Notes: a model not told the origin generated them from the letters alone. A stretch of DNA of 64,000 bases from Herbiconiux sp. A18JL235 (GCF_040939305.1 NZ_CP162511.1:2356001-2420000); one strand, 5' to 3'; shown: positions 9,466 through 17,730, counted from the stretch's first letter. Numbers and translations are program-made.

Positions 9466-9516
9466 CCCGCCCTCGTGACATCGTCGACGACGGATGCGGC
9501 GGAGACGGCTCAGGGC

Positions 9517-9529
9517 TAGGGTCACGAGC
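9517..9529 (+). promoter_or_regulatory. Leaderless -10 box
   Basis: TAGGGT at 9517-9522, seven bases before the ATG at 9530. No Shine-Dalgarno sequence is present. Confidence 0.45.
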
Positions 9530-9793
9530 ATGAGCGATCCGAACACCCAGGACGAGCCCATCATGAGCGGCTCCGACGAGGCGACCCACGACGAGAAGGC
9601 GGCGGGCCGCGACGCGCAGGAGCGCGCCGACGCCGAGTTCTACGACAAGAAGAACGCAGACGCAGCCGCAGAGAGCGACACCGACCCGGCGGTCTCCCAC
9701 TACGCCAACCCGTCGAGCGCCGACCTCTCGCACAGCCTCGACCACCCCGAGGGCACCCCCGACGGCGCGCCGGGCACCGACGCGCGCGACTGA
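9530..9793 (+). CDS. Small acidic, probably disordered protein of unknown function
   Basis: 87 residues, rich in Asp, Glu, Ala and Ser, with no hydrophobic core (MSDPNTQDEPIMSGSDEATH at the start). Short hydrophilic proteins of this kind are frequent next to stress or redox genes in Actinobacteria, but no family is recognised. The ATG at 9530 is preferred over an in-frame ATG at 9494 because of the TAGGGT box. The coding evidence is codon usage only (third-position G/C). Confidence 0.5.
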   Translation: MSDPNTQDEPIMSGSDEATHDEKAAGRDAQERADAEFYDKKNADAAAESDTDPAVSHYANPSSADLSHSLDHPEGTPDGAPGTDARD

Positions 9794-9829
9794 GCGCACG
9801 GCACCGCTCACGCCGTCGGTTGGGAATCG

Positions 9830-9841
9830 TAGGCTGGGATC
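9830..9841 (+). promoter_or_regulatory. Leaderless -10 box
   Basis: TAGGCT at 9830-9835, six bases before the ATG at 9842. Confidence 0.5.
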
Positions 9842-10234
9842 ATGGCCACCTGGGAGAGCACGCGACCGTACTTCGAGCGGGCGGCAGTCGCCCACCTCGC
9901 CACTCTGCTGCCCGACGGAGGCCCGCACTCCGTGCCGGTGTGGGTCGGGGTGGAGGGTGACGGCCTCGCGGTCTTCATGATCGAGGGGTCGCGGAAGGAC
10001 GAGAACCTCCAGCGCGACCCGCGGGTGGCGATCTCGGTGACGAACCCCGCGAACCCGCTCGACATGGCCTCCGTGCGGGGCGTGGCCACGCAGCGGCTCG
10101 TCGGCACCGAGGCGATGGAGGTCGTCGACCGCATCGCGGTGGCGTACACGGGCGAGCGGTACGAGATGCGCAGCGGGCTCGCCGCCTTCCTCATCAGGCC
10201 CGAGAAGCCGCAGGTGCAGAACCACTCGGGCTGA
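9842..10234 (+). CDS. PPOX-class (F420- or FMN-dependent) oxidoreductase
   Basis: 130 residues with the split-barrel flavin fold of pyridoxamine-phosphate-oxidase-like proteins: HLATLLPDGGPHSVPVWVG at residues 18-36, then SRKDENLQRDPRVAISVTNP, the usual strand pattern of the actinobacterial F420-dependent subgroup. Members reduce or oxidise varied small molecules with F420 or FMN, and the cofactor cannot be settled here. It ends four bases before the stop of the convergent epimerase. Confidence 0.8.
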   Translation: MATWESTRPYFERAAVAHLATLLPDGGPHSVPVWVGVEGDGLAVFMIEGSRKDENLQRDPRVAISVTNPANPLDMASVRGVATQRLVGTEAMEVVDRIAVAYTGERYEMRSGLAAFLIRPEKPQVQNHSG

Positions 10235-10238
10235 CCGG

Positions 10239-11180
10239 CTACGCCGGCTGGGCCAGCCGGTACGGCGCGATGGTGCGCTCGCACACCTCGCCCCACGGCG
10301 TCGGCTCCATTCCGAAGTGGGCGCGCGACTCCGAGTCGTCGAGCACGTAGGGCCGCGTCCACTGGTACGACAGCTCGCCGAGCTCGCGCAGCATCGGCGA
10401 GAACAGCGCGCCGAGCTTCAGGAACGGCGCCGGGATGCGGCTCACCGCCACGGGAGGCAGCCCACCGGCGGCGAGCACCTCGGTCAGCGCCTGGCGCTGG
10501 GTGCGCGGCGCGTTCGTGGGCACGTGCCAGACCCGCCCGTGCGCCGAGGGGTCTTCGGCGGCGGCGACGAGCAACCTGGCCACGTCGAGCACGTCGGTGA
10601 AGCTGTGCGGCTGGTCGGGATCGCCGATCACGCTCGCCCGCTTGCCCAGGCGGGCCGTGGGGAGCAGGCGCGTGACGTGCCCGTTGGCTCCGACTCCCGG
10701 CCCCACGTAGTCGGAGCCGCGCACCTCGACCGCCCGCATCCGCCCGGCCTCGTGCTCGGCCTTCGCCTCGGCCCACATGCGCGCCCGCAGCCGGCCCTTG
10801 TGGTCGGTCGCCGCATCCGGAAGCGACTCGGTCATCGGGCCGTCGACGGGCCCGTACGGGTAGAGGTTGCCCGTGACGGCGTAGACCGCTCCCGTGCGGC
10901 GGGCGGTCTCGAGCAGGGAAGCGGCGAGAGGCGGCCAGCTCGTCTCCCACTGTGTGTAGTCGCCGGGGTTGGCGCAGTTGTAGAGCACCGACGCCCCGTC
11001 GGTCACTCGTGTCAGGGCTTCGGCGTCGCCGGCGTCGGCCCGCACGCCGGCGACACCGGGAATGCCCGTGTCGCGGCCGGAGCGCGTGACGACGACCACC
11101 TCCGAGCCGCGGTCGGCCAGCAGTTCTGCGACGTGGCGCCCGACGGGCCCTGCTCCCACGATGACGTGTCGATCGGTCAT
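10239..11180 (-). CDS. NAD(P)-dependent epimerase/dehydratase (atypical SDR)
   Basis: 313 residues. The N-terminal Rossmann motif is VIVGAGPVGRHVAELL (GxGxxG), followed by VVVTRSGRD and an NAD-contact stretch LYNCANP. The active-site Tyr-Lys pair of classic SDRs is not obvious, which fits an atypical SDR. The ATG at 11180 is chosen for its GGAGGAGA ribosome site; an upstream frame-extension exists. It diverges from a TetR regulator, and two copies of one palindrome lie in the shared 122-base gap, so this gene is the likely regulated target. Confidence 0.82.
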   Translation of the reverse strand: MTDRHVIVGAGPVGRHVAELLADRGSEVVVVTRSGRDTGIPGVAGVRADAGDAEALTRVTDGASVLYNCANPGDYTQWETSWPPLAASLLETARRTGAVYAVTGNLYPYGPVDGPMTESLPDAATDHKGRLRARMWAEAKAEHEAGRMRAVEVRGSDYVGPGVGANGHVTRLLPTARLGKRASVIGDPDQPHSFTDVLDVARLLVAAAEDPSAHGRVWHVPTNAPRTQRQALTEVLAAGGLPPVAVSRIPAPFLKLGALFSPMLRELGELSYQWTRPYVLDDSESRAHFGMEPTPWGEVCERTIAPYRLAQPA

Positions 11181-11198
11181 GTCTTCTCCTCCGCTCAC

Positions 11199-11213
11199 GA
11201 GAGCACCGCTCTC
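11199..11213. promoter_or_regulatory. Probable TetR operator 1
   Basis: Perfect palindrome GAGAGC-ACC-GCTCTC, 18 bases upstream of the epimerase start. It matches the second site at 11247-11261. Confidence 0.65.
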
Positions 11214-11246
11214 ACAACGAGGATGACAGTCCGCGATCGTAAAAGC

Positions 11247-11261
11247 AAGAGCAGTGCTCTC
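11247..11261. promoter_or_regulatory. Probable TetR operator 2
   Basis: AAGAGCAGTGCTCTC: an inner perfect palindrome AGAGC-AGT-GCTCT that shares the GAGC/GCTC arms of the first site. It lies just upstream of a possible TTGCGC (11267-11272) and CACAGT (11291-11296) promoter of the TetR gene. Confidence 0.65.
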
Positions 11262-11302
11262 ATTTGTTGCGCATGCTCTCGATCATGCGGCACAGTGGGG
11301 TG

Positions 11303-12058
11303 ATGGAAGCAGCACCACCCCGAGCGAAGACCGCACGAGCGCTGGCGCGCGAGCAGATCACCGCCGACATCCTGGCCGCCGCCCGGGTTCGCCTCGCCGA
11401 GGAAGGGCCGGCTGCCCTGTCGCTGCGCGCCGTCGCGCGCGACGTCGGCATGGTCTCCTCGGCCGTCTACCGCTACTTCGCCAGTCGCGACGAGCTGCTC
11501 ACCGCTCTGCTCGTGCTCGCCTACGACGACCTGGGTGCCGCGGCGGAGACGGCGGATGCGGCAGTCGCCGACCGCGGCGCCGTGCGAGAGCGCTGGGCGG
11601 CGGTGATCGTCGCCATCCGGGGCTGGGCGCTCGCGAACCCCGGCGACTACGCCCTGCTCTACGGCTCCCCCGTTCCCGGATACGCCGCCCCGCAGACCAC
11701 GGTGGAACCCGCCACCCGGGTGATCGTGGCGATCCTCGGCATCGTGATCGACGCCTATCGCGCCGGAACCCTCGTCGTGGCTCCGGGCCCGGCGGCGCCC
11801 GGGTCACCGGAGGAGAGCGCCGAGCGGGCCACGGTGGCCGGAGCGATCGACTTCGTACGGTTCCGGGGTCTCGTCGACGAGCGGGAGGAGGTTCCGCTCG
11901 AACTCGTCGTGCGCACGCTCATGGCCTGGACCACCGTCTTCGGCACGCTCTCGTTCGAGCTGTTCGGCCATCTCGTCGGCTCGGTCTCCGACCTCGACGG
12001 CTATTACGCCCTCCTCACCGAGCGGCTCGCCTCCGATCTCGGGTTCACGCTCCCCTGA
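11303..12058 (+). CDS. TetR-family regulator with WHG-type C-terminal domain
   Basis: 251 residues. The helix-turn-helix is at about residues 13-57 (ITADILAAARVRLAEEG, LSLRAVARDVGMVSSAVYRY), with the classic YRYF recognition helix. The C-terminal half (GWALANPGDYALLYGSPVPG) is typical of the TetR WHG subgroup. The ATG at 11303 is preferred, since the frame upstream runs into the operator. It should repress itself and the divergent epimerase through the two palindromes between them. The ligand is unknown. Confidence 0.88.
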   Translation: MEAAPPRAKTARALAREQITADILAAARVRLAEEGPAALSLRAVARDVGMVSSAVYRYFASRDELLTALLVLAYDDLGAAAETADAAVADRGAVRERWAAVIVAIRGWALANPGDYALLYGSPVPGYAAPQTTVEPATRVIVAILGIVIDAYRAGTLVVAPGPAAPGSPEESAERATVAGAIDFVRFRGLVDEREEVPLELVVRTLMAWTTVFGTLSFELFGHLVGSVSDLDGYYALLTERLASDLGFTLP

Positions 12059-12111
12059 GGCGCTAGTGTCGCACTCACAGATCACCGATCAGATCACTGG
12101 GGGACACTTCC

Positions 12112-12567
12112 ATGACATCAGCAGCGCCCATCGCGCCGGCATCCGTTCCGCTCGACCAGCCCTACTACAACGCACCGTTCGGCGAGGCGGTCTCGCGCTT
12201 CTGGAAGAAGTACGCGGTGTTCACCGGCCGCGCCGGCCGCGCCGAGTACTGGTGGTGGTACCTCGTGACCGTCATCGTGAACACGGTCTTCAACACCGCC
12301 GCGTTCCTCCTCGGCGGGTACGGCCTCCAGCTCGACGGCAGCTACGCCCCTCCCGGCGCGGGCGCGATCGTCGTGTTCGTGCTCTGGGGCCTCTGGGGGC
12401 TCGCCACCCTCGTGCCGGGCTTCGCCCTCCTCGCTCGTCGACTCCACGACACCGATCACAGCGCGCTGTGGATCCTCATCCTCCTCGTCCCGTTCGTCGG
12501 CGGCATCATCATCCTGGTCTTCACGCTCACGGCCCCCATGGCGTCGGGCAAGCGGTTCGACGCCTGA
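12112..12567 (+). CDS. DUF805 membrane protein
   Basis: 151 residues. The hallmark DUF805 features are present: FTGRAGRAEYWWWYL near residue 37, several membrane spans, and ALLARRLHDTDHSALWIL near residue 105. Function is unknown in the family. The ribosome site GGGGGAC lies eight bases before the ATG, and a TAGTGT box at 12064-12069 gives a short leader. It is convergent with the interrupted methyltransferase gene. Confidence 0.88.
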   Translation: MTSAAPIAPASVPLDQPYYNAPFGEAVSRFWKKYAVFTGRAGRAEYWWWYLVTVIVNTVFNTAAFLLGGYGLQLDGSYAPPGAGAIVVFVLWGLWGLATLVPGFALLARRLHDTDHSALWILILLVPFVGGIIILVFTLTAPMASGKRFDA

Positions 12568-12571
12568 CGGC

Positions 12572-13231
12572 TCAGCGATACGGATGCACGGAGGGCACCC
12601 AGCAGCGCACCGCGGCACGGTACCGGCGGAAGTCGTCACCGAAGCGCTGCTCCAGGTCGGCCTCCTCGTACGGCCTCACCACGAGGTTCCAGAGGAGGGA
12701 GCCCGTCAGGGCGTAGGCGACGACGAGCCAGGAGCCGAGCATCAGGCCGACCGCGACGCCCTGCACGATCCCCGCGACCGCCATCGGGTTGCGCACCCAG
12801 CGGTAGGGGCCCACGACGACCAGACGGTTGGCCATCTCGGAAGGCAGCGGCGTGCCGCCACCGCGAACCGCCATGATCGCCGCCGACCAGAGCCCCAGTG
12901 CGCCCGCGATCACGAACACGACGGCTCCGAGCACCGTGACTGCCGTGATCACCACCGGGGGCGTCACCACGCCCAGGGCGGCGAGCGACAATCCCACCCC
13001 CCACCGATGCTCCAAGGCTGTGATGACCAGGGGTATCACGACGAAGAAGACCCCCCAGAACGCCACGATCTGCGCCGCCGTCACCGCGAGGTTCACGCCC
13101 GGGCCGCGGCGCGCGTCCGCGGGCCTGAAGGCGAAGGGGCCGGTCACGATCCACCCGGTGGGCACCCGACCAAGCAGCAACGCCGTGGCGGCGACGAGCG
13201 ACCCACCGGTCGCCGCCGCCATGATGAGCAC
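12572..13231 (-). CDS. Isoprenylcysteine-methyltransferase-like membrane protein, downstream part of an interrupted gene
   Basis: 219 residues from a GTG at 13231, with several membrane spans. The C-terminal ICMT/PEMT-type signature is VVVGPYRWVRNPMAVAGI at about residues 141-158, then RPYEEADLEQRFGDDFRRY. Such proteins methylate lipid or small-molecule acceptors with S-adenosylmethionine. The same reading frame continues upstream without another stop to a TGA at 13322-13324 and then through 63 codons to an ATG at 13513. The complete gene would therefore be 13513-12572 and is broken by one in-frame TGA. Whether this part is translated alone from the GTG is uncertain. Confidence 0.65.
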   Translation of the reverse strand: MLIMAAATGGSLVAATALLLGRVPTGWIVTGPFAFRPADARRGPGVNLAVTAAQIVAFWGVFFVVIPLVITALEHRWGVGLSLAALGVVTPPVVITAVTVLGAVVFVIAGALGLWSAAIMAVRGGGTPLPSEMANRLVVVGPYRWVRNPMAVAGIVQGVAVGLMLGSWLVVAYALTGSLLWNLVVRPYEEADLEQRFGDDFRRYRAAVRCWVPSVHPYR

Positions 13232-13321
13232 TCCCCACCCTGCACCTCCCCCGAGGGTGGCGAGAAGGGCGAGGCCGAGCGTGACGAGCGTCGTCCACGC
13301 CGCGACGACGAGTGAGGCGGG

Positions 13322-13513
13322 TCAGGCCAGACGAAGCGGCGTGGCGGCGATCATCGACGCGATCACGAACAGCGGCACGTCGAGCGCGGCCACCGCGACC
13401 GGGTCGAGGATGCCGAGCGTCGCCTCTCGCACCCACGGCACGGTTAACACCGCGGCCCACCAAGCGGCGCCGCACAGGGCCTGCACCGCGAAATAGGCGC
13501 GCGCGAGCGACAT
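13322..13513 (-). pseudogene. 5' part of the TGA-interrupted methyltransferase-like gene
   Basis: 63 codons (MSLARAYFAVQALCGAAWWA at the start, two hydrophobic segments) ending at TGA 13322-13324. The 30 sense codons after the TGA (hydrophobic, AAWTTLVTLGLALLATL) join it in the same frame to the downstream coding region, so the two pieces look like one former gene. Confidence 0.6.
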
Positions 13514-13665
13514 CGGCCGGGTCGTCGCGGCACCTGCGCGCGGGTTGGAGAAGGGATTGATGTGCTCATTCTGACAGGAGGAAGAACGCCCTGCCTGTTA
13601 CGGCCTCGTAAACTGCTGCCCCCACCTCTTGATAAGCAGCAGCAATCACTGCGAGCATCCTGAGC

Positions 13666-15015
13666 ATGAAGCAGATCGTGCTGGGCGCCTTCGAGATCGT
13701 GGGCCCCACCTTCCTCAGCAACGCCTGGAGCCACCCCGACTCCGACACCTCGGCCTTCACCTCGCTCGCCTACTGGCAGGAACTGGCGCGGGCCCTCGAC
13801 GCAGGCGGCTTCGACTTCCTGTTCTTCGCCGAGGCACTCGGCTACCCCATGTCGGCGGAGGGCGCCTCCGAGGTGGCGCTGCGCGAGGGGGTGCAGTTCC
13901 CCGTGCTCGAACCGCTCAGCCTCATCACCGGGCTCGCTGCGACGGTCGACCGGCTCGGCTTCGTGGTGACGACCTCGACGACCGCTGAGCGGCCTTTCAC
14001 GAACGCCCGTCGCTTCTCGACGGTCGACCATCTCACCGCCGGCCGCATCGGCTGGAACATCGTCACCTCCGACAACCAGGAGGCGATGGTGAAGCTGCTC
14101 GGCGAGAAGGGCGTGACTCCCCACGACGAGCGCTACCGCCGCGCCGACGAGTTCGTCGACCTCTCGCTGAAGCTCTGGGAGGGGTCGTGGGAGGACGGCG
14201 CCCTGGTGATGCGCAAGGAGGATCGCGAACTCGTCGACCTCGACCGCCTGCACGAGATCGAGCACCACGGCGAGCACTTCGACCTCGAGGGCTACTACCC
14301 GGTTCCCCCGTCGCCCCAGCGCACGCCCACGCTGTTCCAGGCCGGGGCCTCCGCCCGCGGCAAAGACTTCGCGGCCACCTACGCCGAGTGCGTGTTCATC
14401 CAGGAGCGCAGCATCGACAAGGGAGCCGAGCTGGTGCGGGAACTCCGCGCCCGGGCAGCCTCGCACGGTCGCGACCCGGGGTCGCTGCGACTCGTGAACG
14501 GCCTGTCGGTCGTCGTGGCGCCCACCGAGGCCGAAGCGCGGCGCCGGCGCGAGGAGCTGACGACGGCACCGAGCCGCGAAGCCATGGGCGCGCTGTTCAT
14601 GGGCTGGAGCGGCGTCGACCTGCTCTCGCTCGACCCCGACGCGACCCTCGCCGAGATCCGCACCGAGGTCGGCCAGTCGTTGCTCGCGCAGTATCAAGAC
14701 CCCGAGCTCACCGTGGGCGGGGTGCTCGACCGGCTGCGCGAGACGATGGGCGGCTACAAGGTGACCGGCACCCCCGAGAGCGTCGCCCGGCAGATCGAGG
14801 AGATCGTCGTGGAGACCGACGTCGACGGGTTCCTCGTCGAGCACTCGGTGGGCGGCGTGGCGACCTACCGCGACTTCATCGACCAGGTGATGCCCCTGCT
14901 GCGCGATCGCGGCCTCCTGCCCGACGAGCCCCGGCGCGGCACGCTTCGCGAGATGCTCACCGGGGGAACGGCGCGGTTGCCCGCCGACCACCCCGGCGCC
15001 CGGTACACGGTGTAG
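13666..15015 (+). CDS. FMN-dependent monooxygenase, NtaA/SnaA/DszA family
   Basis: 449-residue class C flavin monooxygenase with a luciferase-like barrel. Characteristic stretches are FLFFAEALGYP, FVVTTSTTAERPFTNARRF, TAGRIGWNIVTSDN (the family signature, about residues 123-137) and HDERYRRADEFVDLSLKLW. Characterised members oxidise nitrilotriacetate, pristinamycin or sulfur compounds with reduced FMN from a partner reductase. No reductase lies nearby. Its stop is two bases before an XRE-cupin regulator in the same direction, so they form a two-gene operon. The 152-base leader 13514-13665 holds no gene. Confidence 0.88.
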   Translation: MKQIVLGAFEIVGPTFLSNAWSHPDSDTSAFTSLAYWQELARALDAGGFDFLFFAEALGYPMSAEGASEVALREGVQFPVLEPLSLITGLAATVDRLGFVVTTSTTAERPFTNARRFSTVDHLTAGRIGWNIVTSDNQEAMVKLLGEKGVTPHDERYRRADEFVDLSLKLWEGSWEDGALVMRKEDRELVDLDRLHEIEHHGEHFDLEGYYPVPPSPQRTPTLFQAGASARGKDFAATYAECVFIQERSIDKGAELVRELRARAASHGRDPGSLRLVNGLSVVVAPTEAEARRRREELTTAPSREAMGALFMGWSGVDLLSLDPDATLAEIRTEVGQSLLAQYQDPELTVGGVLDRLRETMGGYKVTGTPESVARQIEEIVVETDVDGFLVEHSVGGVATYRDFIDQVMPLLRDRGLLPDEPRRGTLREMLTGGTARLPADHPGARYTV

Positions 15016-15017
15016 CC

Positions 15018-15620
15018 GTGGCCCACGACACCGCACCGAGTGCCGAGGTTCCCTCCGGGTCGATCGGGCGCCTGGTGAAAGACGCGCGTGCCAGGGCCGG
15101 GCTCTCGATGCGCGCGCTCGCCGCGCGCTGCGAGGTGAGCCAGCCGTTCCTCAGCCAGATCGAGCGCGGGCACACGGCCCCCTCGCTGGCGACGCTGTAC
15201 CGCATCGCCGCGGCACTCGGGGTGTCGGTGAGCTCGCTGCTGCCCGAGGCCGTGTCGACCCCCGACATCCTCCACGTCGATGCCCGTGGGGGCCGGATGC
15301 TGCCGGTCTCCCCCGAGGCAGACTCCGCCTCGGGGAGGCTGCTCACCATCGGCGCCGGCCATCCGCTCGAGGTGGTCGAGTACCGCGTGCGACCGGGCGA
15401 GACGCTCGGGGGCTGGTTCACGGGCGACGGCGAACAGACGCTCTTCGTCGTGGAGGGCAGGGTGACCGTCGAACTCGCCGGGGAGGGCAGCTGGGTTCTG
15501 GAAGCGGGGGGCGCGCTGACGCACCCGTCGAACGTGCCCCACCGCTGGAGCGCCGGCGCCGAGCCCTGCCACCTCCTGCTCGCGGTGGCGCACCGGACGG
15601 CGGGTGATTCATCGACGTGA
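15018..15620 (+). CDS. XRE-family regulator with C-terminal cupin
   Basis: 200 residues from the GTG at 15018, two bases after the monooxygenase stop. The N-terminal helix-turn-helix (about residues 14-70: VKDARARAGLSMRALAARCE, QPFLSQIERGHTAPSLATL) is joined to a cupin domain (about 100-190: YRVRPGETLGGWF, ALTHPSNVPHRW) with the metal-ligand-type His. HTH-cupin proteins sense small metabolites and often control a neighbouring catabolic gene. Here the obvious candidate is the FMN monooxygenase. It ends flush with the stop of the convergent DUF2200 gene. Confidence 0.88.
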   Translation: MAHDTAPSAEVPSGSIGRLVKDARARAGLSMRALAARCEVSQPFLSQIERGHTAPSLATLYRIAAALGVSVSSLLPEAVSTPDILHVDARGGRMLPVSPEADSASGRLLTIGAGHPLEVVEYRVRPGETLGGWFTGDGEQTLFVVEGRVTVELAGEGSWVLEAGGALTHPSNVPHRWSAGAEPCHLLLAVAHRTAGDSST

Positions 15621-15968
15621 TCAGCCGCGCAGAATGGAGCCCATCTTCTTGCCGCGAGCGACCTCGTCGACGAGCTTGTCCATCCAGCGGATCTTCTGCA
15701 TCAGCGGGTCGTCGATCTCCTCGACGCGCAGGCCGCAGATCACCCCGGTGATCAGCTCGGCGTTCGGGTTGAGGGCGGGCGCCTCGGCGAAGAAGGTCTC
15801 GAGGGTCGTGTCGTCGCAGATCACGCGGTCGAGGCCGGCCTCGTCGTAGCCGGTGAGCCAGCGGATGACCTGGTCGACCTCATCCCGGGTGTGGCCCTTG
15901 CGCTCGGCCTTGGCCACGTAGTGCGGGTAGATGGCGGCGAAGGGTGTGCCGAAGATGCGATGCGACAT
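15621..15968 (-). CDS. DUF2200 protein
   Basis: 115 residues matching the short DUF2200 family almost throughout (HRIFGTPFAAIYPHYVAKAE, QVIRWLTGYDEAGLD, PLMQKIRWMDKLVDE). The family is widespread and uncharacterised. The start at 15968 has no ribosome site but has TAGCGT six bases upstream. The box shares its TAG with the stop codon of the preceding gene, so it may have its own leaderless transcript or be read from the upstream gene. Confidence 0.88.
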   Translation of the reverse strand: MSHRIFGTPFAAIYPHYVAKAERKGHTRDEVDQVIRWLTGYDEAGLDRVICDDTTLETFFAEAPALNPNAELITGVICGLRVEEIDDPLMQKIRWMDKLVDEVARGKKMGSILRG

Positions 15969-15980
15969 GGGTCAACGCTA
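15969..15980 (-). promoter_or_regulatory. Leaderless -10 box overlapping an upstream stop codon
   Basis: On the minus strand TAGCGT (15980-15975) is followed by six bases and the ATG at 15968. The first three bases are the stop codon of the 2'-5' RNA ligase-like gene. Confidence 0.4.
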
Positions 15981-16604
15981 GCGGCGCGGGCCGGCGGGCG
16001 GGATGCCGCCCTCGGGGAATGGTGCTGAGAGATCGGTGACCGTCGAGGTCGCCGCGTTCCAGTGCCGGAGGCCGATGATCTCGCCCGCCATGGGCGTCGC
16101 CGGGTCGGTCGCCGGCACCTCGTCGAGGGCGCGCAACGCCTCGGTGGCCGTGTCGATCCGCAGCCGACGGGCGAGGGTGAGGTGGGGGGTCCACTCCCCC
16201 GGGCGGGTGTGGGGACGGTCGGAGTCGCGGCCCTCCACGGCCAGGGCGTGCACGTCGCGGTGGAGCCGCAGCAGCGGCTCCGTCACGACGACGGCGCGCG
16301 CCAGAACCCGCCGGTGGCCGCTGCCGAAGAGCACGAGGCCGCTGAGCTCGATGGGCAGGGGCAACAGGCGTTCGACGCACTGAGCGAGGTGTTCTGCGGC
16401 GGGCAGCGCGGCCGCCGCGTCGCGCACGAGCAGGGTGACGTGGGGCCGATTGCTCGGCGAGGTGTGGGCGGCGAGGCTCGACAACCCCGCGGCCGAAAGC
16501 GCTTCCCACTCGGCTCGCACCCGCCCCTCGAGCTGCGCATCGAGCAGCAGCTCGAGGCTCGCGATCGGGGTGCGCTCCTCACGCCCGCTCTCGTCAGAAG
16601 GCAT
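15978..16604 (-). CDS. 2'-5' RNA ligase-like (2H phosphoesterase) protein
   Basis: 208 residues with the two histidine motifs of 2H phosphoesterases: RPHVTLLV (about residues 53-60) and TPHLTLAR (about 144-151). Family members cleave or ligate 2'-5' or cyclic phosphodiester bonds in RNA or nucleotides. The start lies inside the last codons of the SPL-family gene (11-base overlap), so the two are translationally coupled. The overlap suggests a joint role in nucleic-acid repair or processing, which is inference. Confidence 0.82.
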   Translation of the reverse strand: MPSDESGREERTPIASLELLLDAQLEGRVRAEWEALSAAGLSSLAAHTSPSNRPHVTLLVRDAAAALPAAEHLAQCVERLLPLPIELSGLVLFGSGHRRVLARAVVVTEPLLRLHRDVHALAVEGRDSDRPHTRPGEWTPHLTLARRLRIDTATEALRALDEVPATDPATPMAGEIIGLRHWNAATSTVTDLSAPFPEGGIPPAGPRR

Positions 16605-17667
16605 AGCGGATGCGGCAGGAGGGCAGGTGTCGGTCGATCAGTGAGCGGAACCTCGCCACCGCGTCGGCCTTGAGCTCGCGGCGGTAGCGCACGTTGACGG
16701 CGCCGTTCTCCGACACCTTCTGCTCCTGCAGGGCGGGCTGCCAGAGCAGCTGCTCGGCCTTCGGGTGCCAGCCGAGGTTCACCTCGTGCAGCTTCTCGTT
16801 GTGGGTGAGCATGATCACCTCCGCGGCGAGCTGCTCCTTCGCCGCCGGGTGCAGCGTGTCGTCGACCTCGGTGAGCAGCTCGGCCCAGTCGTGCTCCCAG
16901 GTGGGGGTGAGGATGACGGGCGAGAAGTTGAGGTGCACCTCGAACCCGGCGTCGACGAAGTCGTTGACGGCGGCGATCCGCTCCGCGACCGGCGAGGTGC
17001 GGATGTCGGTGAGCTTCGCGGTCTCGGCGGGCATGAGGGAGAAACGGATGCGCGTGCGGCCCAGGGGATCCCACTCGAGCAGCTCACGGTTGACGTATTT
17101 GGTGGCGAAGGAGGCCTTCGCCGTCGGCGACATGCGGAACAGCTCGCACAGCTGGCGCACGTTCTCGGAGAGCAGCGCGTCGGCGGAGCAGTCGCTGTTC
17201 TCGCCGATGTCGTAGACCCACGCCTCGGGGTCGCACTGGTTCGGCTCGGCCTTCACGCCCTGTCGCCTGATGTGCCGGGCGAGGTGCGCCTCGATCTGGT
17301 CGATGTTGGCGAACACGGTCACCGGGTTGCTGTACCCCTTGCGCCGCGGAACGTAGCAGTAGGCGCACGCCATCGCGCATCCGTTGGCCGTGGAGGGGGC
17401 GATGAAGTCGGCCGAGCGCCCGTTCGGCCGCGTGACGAGCGACTTCTTCACGCCGAGCACGAGCGCCTCGGTCTTGATGCGCACCCAGCGGGCGACGTTC
17501 GCCTCGTCGCCGTGCACCTCGGGGATCTGCCAGTGCGACTCGACCGGCACGATCTCGGCCTCCGGCCACCGCGCCACCACGTCGCGCCCGCGCGGCAGCT
17601 CGAGCGCGGCCGCCTCGGCGTAGATGCGGCGGATGCGCAGGAGCGGAGCGGTGACGGTGCCTGGCAT
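16594..17667 (-). CDS. Spore-photoproduct-lyase (SPL)-family radical SAM protein
   Basis: 357 residues. The iron-sulfur cluster motif is CAMACAYCYVPRRKG (CxxxCxxC, about residues 92-106), embedded in the SPL-like surroundings (SADFIAPSTANG before it, VYDIGENSDCSAD and FATKYVNRELLEW after). Classical SPL repairs the thymine spore photoproduct in Bacillus. Actinobacterial homologues occur in organisms that make no endospores, and their substrate is not established. The ATG at 17667 has GGAG close by and also a TAGACA box six bases upstream. Confidence 0.85.
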   Translation of the reverse strand: MPGTVTAPLLRIRRIYAEAAALELPRGRDVVARWPEAEIVPVESHWQIPEVHGDEANVARWVRIKTEALVLGVKKSLVTRPNGRSADFIAPSTANGCAMACAYCYVPRRKGYSNPVTVFANIDQIEAHLARHIRRQGVKAEPNQCDPEAWVYDIGENSDCSADALLSENVRQLCELFRMSPTAKASFATKYVNRELLEWDPLGRTRIRFSLMPAETAKLTDIRTSPVAERIAAVNDFVDAGFEVHLNFSPVILTPTWEHDWAELLTEVDDTLHPAAKEQLAAEVIMLTHNEKLHEVNLGWHPKAEQLLWQPALQEQKVSENGAVNVRYRRELKADAVARFRSLIDRHLPSCRIRYAF

Positions 17668-17730
17668 GACTCCTGTCTACCCGCAGCCACCGACACCCGC
17701 TCGCGCGAGGCTTCCCGCGCCGGGTCGCCG

